From positions 136,062,841-136,126,840 of the forward strand of contig NC_056525.1 in NCBI RefSeq assembly GCF_019175285.1: a DNA stretch of 64,000 nt, read 5' to 3'. This document shows positions 47,801 through 59,800 of this stretch, in pieces (the first letter of the stretch is position 1; every line of letters begins with the position of its first letter). The position numbers were made by a program, and so were the translations under genes. Below the pieces are notes generated by a model, which was given only the letters and a program-made list of their open reading frames with translations, had not been told where the DNA came from and ran no database searches. This DNA is from Sceloporus undulatus (taxonomy: Eukaryota; Chordata; Lepidosauria; Squamata; Phrynosomatidae).

Positions 47801-50800
47801 ACAGCATCTGTTTTAGCTGCAGACTGCTGGGCCGATGGAACATTAGAGGATAAAAATGTAGTGGGAACGTGCCCGGTGTTTTCAGGTGCAGAAGCTGAAG
47901 GCAGTGTGCTACATGCGGTTGTCACAGTTGCGATTACTGTAGTCGTGATACTTGTTTTAGGAACGCAAGTAAACAATTGCTTTCGGGCTGATGATGGAGT
48001 CCGGTTACTTGTCACACAAAGAGGCTGGGAGGATGCAACTACTGAAGACACAGTACCAGAACAGCTAGAAGCTAAACCCGTAGATTCAGACTGCAAAATA
48101 TTGCCATTCTGGTTATTGACGCGACTGGAACTGTTATGCTTTGGAGAGCTATTTGTGCTGCCTGGGTTAACTGGCCTCACCGGGAATGGTCCCCAAGTAT
48201 TTGGAGAGGCTGAAAATGTTCCTCCAAACTGGGCCATAGGTAAGCGAGGGTGACGAATTTGTTGCATAGTTTGGGCAGCCAATAAAGCAAAGTGAGGGTG
48301 GGAATAAGCTAAAGGAAGGGATACTGGAAAAGAAGAGCGCACATTTGCTGGGACATTCTTGCTTAATTTGTTAGCAGACTGGAAAGTAGACAGCGTTGAT
48401 GACTGAGAGGTGACAAGTGATGGAGACCCAAGGGGAAATGAGTTTTTGTTTGATGATGAAGCAGTGCTGACGCCAGATGAAAAATTTGTATGGATTGATT
48501 TGGTACTGGAAGCCGGTGTTCTTATATGAGTTTTAGGAATTAAATCTTCCAGTTCCTTTGCAGGATCCTGAATCAGGGCATTAATAAGTTGTACTGCATA
48601 CCTTGTTGATTCTGTCCCACCCCTGAAAAAGAAAATATGATATCATCACTATAATAAAAGTTCACAGTACACTTAAATCCGTTTCAAAACTTGAGATTTA
48701 AGCACAAGATTTTCTGCACACTACCTTATTGTGATCATTCTCTCTCCATTTTTATCTTTCTGCTTGTCCACATCAATATGAGCACCAGTGACATCCTGGA
48801 TTGCTGTGATGTTGCATCCACCTCTTCCCATTATTCGAGACACAACTGATGCTGGGACAGACAGCTTTTTTGACCTAAATGTCAAGTGGTATAAATGTCT
48901 GAGTATCTTTTGTTGTGTGTTTCAATCATTTCAGTCGTATTACAATATGTGATTCTGAAAACTGGCTAGAATCTCAGCATAGTGCATTATTTTTACTGAT
49001 GTTCTGTTAATGCCTCCAATCTTGCACAATAAAACAGAACTTTGTTGATTTTTCCTTAATGCCCAGTATTTTAGGCCTTACTTGATACATACTGTTTTGG
49101 GCATATGAATTTTCATTTAACTTATTATATAAGTTCATCTATCAATACTATTTTAACTCATAGATTACATATAAAATATTTAAAGTCTTGCAAAGCTAAC
49201 AATAAGTAATATTAAAATCTTACACTCATGTCTAGACACATCTAGAATATCTCCTTCTTTATATTAAACTCTTTTAGGTGCTGTCTTTTTTCTAGCATTT
49301 CATTATCACAGCACTTATACACAATGACATTCCTTCTCATCATAACCACTTCCAAAAGTCCTGAAAATATGCCAGTTTTCCCAATTCTTCCTCACATTGT
49401 CTCCCAATTTCTTCTCCTCAGCTTCTACATAGTGCTACAGCAGCCACTTTCACATTCACCCTTTGCTCCACTACACAGTTGACTTCTTTTCCTCTGAAAT
49501 TCTAAATGGCATGCAGTTCTCTGTCATAACCACATCTATGGGTAATTAATACTCCCATCTCATCCCAATACAAAACTCTGTGTATGACTTCAAAAATACC
49601 TTTTTGCTCCTGAACAGCAGCGTCCTCCTCTCTGCAACTGAAATTGTTCGATTGGTGTTGCCTGCAGACTGTTGCCAGGGGAAGGATCTTTTAAAACTCT
49701 GCCTACTTGCCTGTCAGTTAAGGGTGGAAAAGAGGGGAAGAGAAGGAAGAAAAAGGAATTATTTCATAGGCACCAGATAGCACATTTTTACTCTCAGGAT
49801 CAGACCACAATATGCTGTCAAACTCAGTTTTACCTTCTTAATTTGTATTTCTGATGGATCCCCTGTGTAAAGCAAGGGCCCACCGTACACCCCTAATGAA
49901 AAGACTCCTCTAGCAAGCTTAGCAATGTCACTACGTTAAACCTAATGAATTTGACATTTGGCATGATTTGGTCCAATGGTTCTCAGGCTGATGTGGGGGA
50001 CAAGCAATTATTGTCTTCCAATGTGCCAGGGACTGGCACTATATTTGTGCCAGCTGGGTACAATTACTTCTTTCCTTCCTGGAAATTTGCCAGGAATTGG
50101 CAATGGTCCAGGTACCACAACTTTGTACTGCACCAGTTTACACAAAAGTAAGAAAGGAAGGCTGCACACTAGATAGACAGACTCAATTAGGGAGGTCACG
50201 GGTCTGAATTTGCAAAACTTAAACAGAACAGTTGAGGACAAGGAGGACTTGGAGATGTCTCATCCAAAGGTCGCCATGAGTTGGGGTCCACCCGAGGTCG
50301 GCTAACAACAACAACCACTTTACTGAAACTAGTCAAAACAGTTAAGTGCTTAGGTCCTATCTATTTCAACAGCAATCAAGCACACCTTTAATGAGAAGAC
50401 TGATTACTTAACAGGCCTGCTGCAGATTATGAAGCAAAGCAAGGACCTCTTGACATTACGTCCTCCCTCCAGTTTCAGGACAGAGGGAAATGACTCTGAA
50501 CTATACATTTTTTCCTACAAAGATTTCATCATGGGAAATAAAAACTTTAAAAAGCATGATTGGCAAACGTTATAGTATAATCGATCGTCTGCTTCACACA
50601 GTTCCAACTCATTGGTTGTATACTTAACAAAATGCAACAGCAAGCCTAAGGCTTATAACCCCCTCCTCCATGAAAAAAAACTAGGAGCCTGGTGTATGGA
50701 AACCATTTGCTATGAACGTGATTGGAGTGGTCATACATAGGCTCCATTTAACAATGACGTTTTTATGCTTGTTAAGAAAAAGTGTATGCTTGTTTGCCTT

Positions 50801-53800
50801 CAAATCAACTGTTGACTTATGGCGACCTCGTGAATTCCACTAGCTTTTCTTAGACAGGAAATACTCAGAGGTATTTTTGCTAGTTCCTTCTTATGAAATA
50901 CAGGTTATAGTACCTGGTATTTGTAGCCAATCACTCACCCAAGTACTAACCAGGGCTGATCCTGCTTAGCTTCCAAGATCAGATGGGATCTAGTGCCAAA
51001 ATGTGACATTTACTCCTGTACACCATAACATGTGAAATCTACTTATTATATACAAACAAATTTTGTATTTGCTAAATATTAAATATTTTCTGATTATTAT
51101 AATTTGTCAAGTGTTCCCTGACTGTGCTATACCTAAATTCTACTGTCTACTACAGGCAGTTATCCACACCATTATCCCCAGTTTGGCACCAACCAACCAG
51201 TCAAGCTCATGAATGCATTTGACTAATTTAATGAAAACTAATGGGAGTAAATGGAGTAATACATACCTTCTCACTACTTCTTTCCAGCCTTCTTCTCTTT
51301 TTTGGCCTCTTTTTGGACTAGTCAGATTCAGCTTTATGTTTGGAGATGTCAGAGGCAGAGATACAGATTTATAACTTGTTGTTAAGGAGTTCGGATTAGC
51401 ATCACCTTCAAGTCTAGGAGCAAAGGTGATTTGATTATTAACTGCTTTGTGCTAAAGCAGTGGTTCTTAATCTTTTCTTTACCAGGAACTACCTTTAAAT
51501 ATCATCTGTTGCAACTCAACTACTCTACAGAACACAAAATATATATAGGAAACTTAACACCCTTCTTCTCACATTAAACGTGATTTTTTTGGTTCCTCTA
51601 GTGTTCCAGACCATTAGCTGTTTTTCTTTAATAAAGACATTTGTTTTTCACTTTTAAGAATACCCATTACTAAAATACCACCAGTATAACCAATAACTTT
51701 ATTACTAACTTAAATGTAAAGTCTGCTTGGCTAGAAAGGATTCTGTTCTTCAAAACATCTATACCCCTCCCCTTTCCCCTCATGGCTGCTAAAATTAGCA
51801 TTGAACGGCCAATACGTCAGAGTGAATGACGCAGTAGGGACAAAGACTCAGTTGTTGATGTATATGCATCTTCGGAGAGCAAAGCTATTTCTTTACAAAT
51901 TAATTGATGAATGAGATTACGGACCTTCCCTGAGAACTGGATTTTTTTGTTGTGATTGCATGGTGGACCAACCAAAGTTGATTAACATGTTCATAAAAAT
52001 GAAAAGCTAGGGAGATCAACAAAGTTTTTTTTTTAAAATAGTGAAATTTTCAGCTTCAATATGTTTGGAGATTTAAATATGGAAATTTTATTTGGTAGGC
52101 ATAACTGGTTCTCCAGAACTGGTATGTTTACTGTTTCCAGAACATCAGGCCAAAGATTTAAGGGCTACAGATATGGTCCTAGATCCTATTCAGACCACAA
52201 TCCCATTCCAATTACTTTGACTCTTTCAGATAAAGATCTTTTTGCCGGACACTGGCGGGTTACAGACTGCCTGTTTGTGGGTGGGCTGCACCCACCCCTT
52301 TCCCGGGGTATTGGGGCCTCAGTGTCCAGAGCGCAGACGCTAGCCATGGCTTCAAGGTCGGAAGGCTCCGGAATTCTGCTCCAAGCCCGACACTCCGTGG
52401 CGGCGCGAGGAGGAGAAGAAAGGGGCCGTTGGCCCCTTTCTCCTTTGGTGCTGGCGCAGCCGTGTGAAGGCTGCGCCCAGCGGACAAACAGGAAGGGCTC
52501 GAAACGGATCTCCTTCCTGCTCTCGGCTAGGCGCACAAGCGCCCTGGTGCGGAGCGAGGATGTCACGTCCGCGCCGCCCCGTCTAAGGCGGCCGGGTCGT
52601 GACGTCCTCTGGCGGCGGCCATGTGGAACGGCGCGCGCATTTTGTGGTGCAGAGCGCCGCCTAGGGTTAGGGGGGTGCAGAAGCACCACCCCTTTCTAAC
52701 CCTAGTACGCGTCCGGTGTATTTCCTGCCGTTTGTAACGGGCCACTGATGATTTTTACAAGACAGGAAAGTGTTCAAGAAAGCCAGAAAGGCATTAAAGG
52801 ACTTTAAAAAAAGACTATTATGGGAAAAAAGGCACTGAAGAAAAAGTGATATGAGATACTTCTAAAGCTTATACCAGTGGTTTTTTTAATACAGAAAAAT
52901 ACAGCTCAATTAAACAAGTTAAAACTGGAAGAAACTACAAAAATTCTGGATGAGTTAAAATGAAAAAAGGTTAAAAAATCTCCACAATATAGAAAAAATA
53001 CTGGAGGATATCAAGTTATTACAAACACAACTTTCAGTACAGACAGTGTTTGAAATGGAGATGAATTTGGTATTTGCAAAACAAAATTATTTTGAAAATT
53101 CAAATAAACCTGGAAGATGGTTGGCATATAATTTGAGAAAGGAAAGAGAAAAAAGACTAATTAAAATTGGGAAATCTAATCAGAAATGACACCAAAAAGG
53201 GTTTTTACAATTATTTTTCTGCTTTATATAAGAAATGGCAAGTTCTATTGGATAAAATATAGAATTAAATAAATGATAGAATTTTGCCTACAATTTCAGA
53301 GGTTCAAAGGCAAAAGCTGAATGCAGAAGTATTTATTGCGGAAATTGTGTAATCTATTGAGACGATGGAGCCCAAGAAGGTTCCAAGACCAGATGGACTA
53401 TCAGCCCTATATTATAAAGTGTTGGAGGACCAATTGCTTTTTCCATTACAGAACAAAATGAATTCAATTTTAACTCCGGGCAAAATACCAAATACTTGGA
53501 AATGTGTGACCATAGCTTTAATTCGGAAAGAGGATAAAGATTAGACTGAAGGGAAGAAAAAAATCCAAGGATTTTTTATCCATGGATTCCCCAATCAACG
53601 GCTTGAAAATATTTTAAAATATATATAAATTCCAAAAGACAAACCTTGATTTTGCCAGTTTATATAAGGGACACTATTTCACCACACCATTGTTTTTAAT
53701 AGTGATTTTACCATCCATGGAGACGTCCTGAAACCAAACCCCAGCAGATAAGGGCCCACTGTACAAGATTTTTGCTATGATTTTGGTAGCTAGACTGAAA

Positions 53801-56800
53801 AAAAAGTCTTGCAGGAGTCTATACATAAAGATCAACATGGCTTTTTACCTAAAAGGCAGATATGAGAGAGTATGAAAGATGTTTTATGTATCTTAGAATA
53901 TCTGGATAACATCTGGCTTGATATCTTTGGATGCTGAAAAAGCCTTTGATAATGCGATAACATAATTTGATAACATTTTAGGTAAATGCTCTTTTTGCTT
54001 AAATCAATTCCTGTTTTGACAAATGATATACCATTCAAATAATGGCAAAAAGAGTTTCTGAGTTTTATATGGCAAGGTAAGAAACCCAGAATAAGACTTA
54101 AATTCCTAACACATGAAAGTAGAAAGGAAGATTTGGGATTCCTGGATTTGAAATAATATTTCTATGCATGCAGTTTCGTTTGGATGAAGGAGTGGATAAC
54201 TTTAGCAGGGGCAGGGGAATGCTTTTACAATTAGAAGGTTTTAATTTGGATGGCATGCTTTTTAATGGCATGATAAACTTAAAACTAAAGTAAAAGAGAT
54301 GTTGGATTTCTTAAGAATTACTTGGCCATCTCCAAAACAAAATTGTTAACCTAGATCTACAGTGGAAACACAGATATTAATCTATCTATCCTTGACTATG
54401 TAATCTTACCCAACTTGGCTTTGCTTTTATGAAATGGATAGAGGGACAAATCTAAACTTCCTATTTTTAATTCTGGGATCCGTAAATGATTTAAATCCCT
54501 CAAACTCTCAATTATGCAGATGGGAGACTTTATTAAAACCCAAAATATATCCATTTGTAAACACTACAGTGACAGTTCTAATCAGGTGAGGAAAAAAGGC
54601 AGAATTAATGACTCACCTGGCTTGCACTTTGGAAACGGAGGTGTTAGTCTTGTCTTCCTGAGAAGGGAGCAGCACCGACGCGTATCGCCTGTCACTTGAA
54701 GAGTGTGTGTCCATAGTGAAGTTTAGTTCTTGGCTTTTCCCCCCACTGCTACTCTCACTATTGCAATCTGTGCTGTCTAAGTTGTCAGAATCACTATTAC
54801 CTCCAGCACTACCACCTCTTGGCTCTCCATTGATTTTGTTTTTATCTGCTTTTTGCTGTGCTAGAGTTATATGCTGGTCTGGCAAAATTATCTGCACATT
54901 TTGAGGAGTGTCTTTTGTTTTATTCTTCTTATTCTTTCTATTTGTGCTGGGAGTTGTAACCACGTTAGCTCTCTTCTTCCCAAAAGCATTTGTGAAAGTA
55001 GCAGATGTTGCTGATATTCCAATAGTAGTTGTAGTGGTTGCACTTGGAGGCTCTAAAGGAACTTCTTGATCAACTGAGGAAAAAAATAAAAAACAATTAT
55101 GAGCCAACATCTCACAAAAGTATTTCAGAACCATTATACTTTATACCATGATATCCAACTTGGAATGTTTTTCTTTAATTTGCACCAAACTTCTTTTTCT
55201 TTAATTTGTACCAATCAAATTTTCTTGTATGCTTCCAAGTCATTTTTGACTTAAGGTGACCGAAAGAGACCCTATCATAGTGTTTTCATGGCATATTTCT
55301 TCAGAGAGGGTTTGCCACTGCCATCTGAGGATGAGAGAGTGTGACTTGCTCAAGGTCACTCAGTGCGTTTTTATGCCCGAGTGGGGAATTGAAACTTGGT
55401 TTTACTTGTGGTTAAAAATAAGTATTTAACTGTTCCAATGGGAATAGATTAAGTAAAATGATTTCTTTTGAACCTATTGTTTTATGAACTGTTTACTGAG
55501 AGTTTGTTCATAAACTGTTCATAAATAGATATATAGTGCTTTACAAAGTAACAAGTATGATGCAAGATGGGGATTACACTCTGAATCACAATAAATCAGA
55601 CAAAGGTTTTATTTCTGAGACGTCAGAAAGTAAACATGACACTATTTCAGCCATCCATGTGGACAATTTTGGGAGATTTGAGAATTCTGGATAAAGGATA
55701 CTCAATCTGTATTTATTTAATATAAACCATAATTTTCCATCAAGCTAGGCACTCATGAACTTCCCTTTAAAAATTAAAAAGAAAAGAAAAGAAAAGAAAA
55801 AGAAAACATCTTCAGGACATCATGAAATACAGGACCAAGAGAGAGATTCTAGTATTGGCCTGATCCTTGGCTATTTTCCAGATGTAGTCTTAACAAAGCT
55901 TTTAAAAGTAAAACTCTGAATGCCTCTGCCACAATCTACTTCTCTATGGGTCAATGTAAGTACTGTTAAGTCCTCTTATGTAGTATTGCCTGGTGAAGGG
56001 CAAGAGCATCATCTGTCCTGGAAGCACTGACTCCCTCATCTCTGTTTTCTTATCTATCCAGCCTTTAGTGTGAGCACAAACATTTATGCCTGCTGAAATT
56101 TTGTAAATTCTTTGGCATGTTTTTCTTTCTAAAGTAATAACATGACTTTAGCTCTGCAAAGGATTTTAAAAAAGAATTTTTCTATTTACAAGTTCCTTCC
56201 AATTATTCATTCTTCTGTGAAAAAAAAAATTGTCCATTCATGCTACTTTGCCCAAGAAACATATAATATACACTAGAAAGAGAAGAGCATAAGAAATAGT
56301 TTATATAACTGATTGGGGCATCAGTAAGACTTAAAAATTAGATTAAGAATTACTGCACTTGTTAGTATAAAAATTGTAAACATTCACTTTCACATTAGTA
56401 AATCCTAAAACCCCATCCCTACTAAATTTAGAAAACTTCATACTCTAAAGAAAGTATGAATCCACTAGCTGATTAATTAGTGTATTAAAACATAAAATGA
56501 GTTCCTCACCATCATCATCATTTTCCTCTTCATCTTCATCTTCCTGGAGCTCTAGGATTTCCTTAGGTTTGTGCTCCTCGTCTTCCTCCTGTTTACGTTT
56601 CTGTTCTTCCTTCTTCTTCTTCCTCTTTTCCTTCCTCTTCTCTCTCTTTGCTGCAAGAGCTTGTTTTCTACTCTCTTCTCTGGACTGTGGAAAAATCGTG
56701 TACAATGTATGTTATACACCAATATCAAAGATGGGTTGTTGTTGTTTTTTTACTTCAATGCTTATACTGTAGTGGTGTAGCAGGTTTAAAGTGAAGTAGT

Positions 56801-59800
56801 AGTGTGGCCCATAGGCAACATCCAGTACCCTTAATCCCCAACTGCACTCCTAAGTGCCCCTGAGCTCCTCTCTCAAATTGTTCCAAAATGGCCTCCAACT
56901 GTCAATTTTCTCCTGTCTAACCGGTTTTGAGCCTGTGGGGATCTTGAAATAAAAGAGACTCCATACCAGAAGAAATGGTGCAAAATGTCCAATCATTCCC
57001 ACTAAACTATCTCTTTAGGGAAAAATACATATGTGTGGGTGGAACATGGAGACATCAGGGAAAGATAAAACTCTCCCAGGTTAGGGGGAAGATGCTGTCT
57101 CTAGAACTTTGGAAATGTCTACCCCTGGCCTCAGAATGAGTGGTTGAACTTACTGAGAATGCTCATTCTTGTGAGACTGATGACACAATCTCTGACTCAT
57201 GAGTTTATTTCTTAATGACAACCTGGACAGGCAGAATCTCAGAATTCCAAAAGTGTTATAATCTTCGCCTCCAATCCCTCCCTCCTCAGCTTTGTTTTCT
57301 AGACTTGATATCCAATTCAACAACTTTAGACCACACCTTCATTGCTTACCTGAATTAATGTCCCCCCCTGGGTGGGGGCAGATTGTGTCGTCTTCCTCAA
57401 AAGAATGAACATTGGTATCAACCACTCGTTCTCTGTGAGGCTGAAATCACAGTCCACAACTCATGGGAGCCACCAAGCCACCAACTCTCAGGGAGGGCCT
57501 AACCATTCTGTTGATTCACAACAGCCTGAAGAACTGTTCTCCCAAAGCCTGCTTTGCTTGATCTAAATTTGTCCATTTTATAGTGCTTCACAAAAGTTGA
57601 CAAGCTCCTTCCAGCCTACAGCCTTATACATTTCCTCTATAGAAACCACTATAGGCTGTTTCTGAGCTCAAATATGTTTTGGTCCTGGAACTTTTGCCAC
57701 GATATAACAAATAGAGGCCTTCAACCATCTAGACAGCATTCATTTATATGATTTTAGTTCAATTGATCTCAGGTTAAAGGATATGAACATAGCTTCTGTT
57801 CTTCTAAATCGTTTTGTCATTTTCAAGCAGATTTTTATGGCTCTTTCGACATCCAAGGAATGCCATTTCAGTTCCAAAGAATGACTTGGTTTGGGGCAGA
57901 ATGTAGACAAAATCAGCACCCGACTAGTGCTTTACACAACTATGACTTTGGCATGAAATTCAGGTTCATAATCAAAGTGAATTTATCCTCATCAAATTTG
58001 CATAGATTTGGGTTTACAGTGGAGCCAACTAAAAGACTCTGCAAGCCAATGTAATCCCAACTAAAAAGAACACCTAGTGATAAAACACCTTAAGGATGCT
58101 TCCTTTAATATGTGGATGCAAAGATAATGGTCTTTGAGAATCCAACCAAACTGAAGACAGGGCAGACAACTGTCTTTTTAGAGTGTTTGGTCCTTTTCCA
58201 GTCCATCCTGCAGAAAAAATAGGATCTCTTTCACCACCACATTTTCCAATACCACAGAATTTTCTGCATACTACTTCAAAAATATCTTCCGAGTAATCTC
58301 ATAGAAAACTTGCACAGATTTCCTTCTAGACTTCAAAACAGTGTCTGTTACTGACAATGAGTAACTCTGACTTCCTAACTTCCCCCTCTCAAATTCCATG
58401 CAGCCATTCCAGATCTAGACAGAACACCTGACCTTGAAGTAACAGACCCTTCCTTAGAGGAAAATGGAACGGGCTCTCCACAGACATTTCCAACAACATT
58501 GGAAACCATGGCAGAGCAGCAAGGACCAATCGATACTACATGTACCTTTTCCTGGCATAAAACAGGCATTCTGGCCATGACACTGACAGTGCATCTTATT
58601 TTTTCACTCCTTGTCTTCCATCTAACTGAAATAAATCTTTTTATTTTAAATTGCTGCCAAAGTTCCAGTACATAACTGTTGTACTTCCTTTGCAAGATCT
58701 TGGACACTTCCGAATTCAAACTCCACTCCCCTGGCAGCACTTTAGTTCTGCTCAAATAATCTGTCATAGCATTAGTCAAACCTTGTTCATGCAACTTATG
58801 TTGCTGTTAATGACCAAAGACGCTTCTTTGCCTCCCCTTAATATTTTTCTGGATTCCGACATCAACCTCTGGGAATGCAAATCTCTTCTGATTGAACAGA
58901 CAAGCTTTTATTGATACATTGTCTGTGCAAATCAGCACATTCTGGTGTTCTATCAATACAGCAAAATGAATCAGTGCCAATCTCATGGCTCCCATTTCCA
59001 GCAAGTTGATATGCATCAGTCTTTCCAGTGTTGATCACTCGTGCAACTTTACCTTCGCAATAGGCTCCCCAGGCAAACAGGCTGGCATCTATTGCAATCT
59101 GTATTTTCTTCCGAGGAACAAATGGAACTCCCTTGTTCCTTGGAATCTCTCACTTTCTGGAACCTTCTCTATGACTGTTATTTCCAATAAAAGCTGGTCT
59201 CTGAACAATCTGTCTTTTCTGCAAATTCTTTGATACCAGTAATGGGAGAAATCTTCCTCTTGAGCTCTCTCAAAACTGAATTTTGTAATGTATTCACAAC
59301 CTCCAACACCCATATGTCTGATGTTATGTAATATATGACCAAAATGATTAACTCTCTCCCCCAATCATATGGTTTTCCAATCCTACTTGATTGGTTTCCA
59401 CTTTTTCTAAATTGTTGTTGATTCTGTTGTTTAAACTGAAATCCTGTTCTGTTCCACTGAGGCTTGAAAATCCTTAAGTCCCTCTGTCTCTAAAAACGTC
59501 TTCCTCCATGAAAGGAGTAAGAGACATTCCTGCAATTTCTCTTGTCAAACCTTTTCTTTTGATTAGATGTCTTTCCTCTCTAACAGCTTTTTTGCCAAAC
59601 AGTTATTTACCTGCGAAAGGTGTGATGCCCAAATTTGTTCTAGCCTTATAATCAACCTCGCAATGTTTCAGCCATAACAATCACCTTCCTACCTCTACAA
59701 TTGCATTAGCTGAATAAGCTATTGCATTATAACTGACATCTGCAATATACTACAGAATATTAACTAACCTGTTCAACATTTTCTGTAATGATCGGGCTGA

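Larger units (their letters stand above)
52040..54560 (+). mobile_element. Old L1-type LINE with nested insertions
   Basis: Antisense to ANKHD1 in its intron. Parts: end of the endonuclease (FGDLN near 52070, SDHNPI near 52190), then across an insert a reverse transcriptase with PRPDGLSALYYK near 53380, 'GKIPNTWKCVTIALI' near 53480, 'LEYLDN' near 53895, and a later block FLWQGKKPRIRLKFLTHESR near 54060. Many stops and frame changes, so long dead. Interrupted by the GC-rich element at 52242 and the Tigger-like element at 53556. Confidence 0.75.

Noticed and set aside
47588-48253. 221-residue plus-strand open frame
   Set aside because: It is the antisense shadow of the giant ANKHD1 exon, whose minus-strand frame matches human residue by residue.
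52061-52699. 212-residue plus-strand open frame
   Set aside because: It starts in L1 endonuclease sequence and runs into the GC-rich insert; a chimera of two elements, not a gene.
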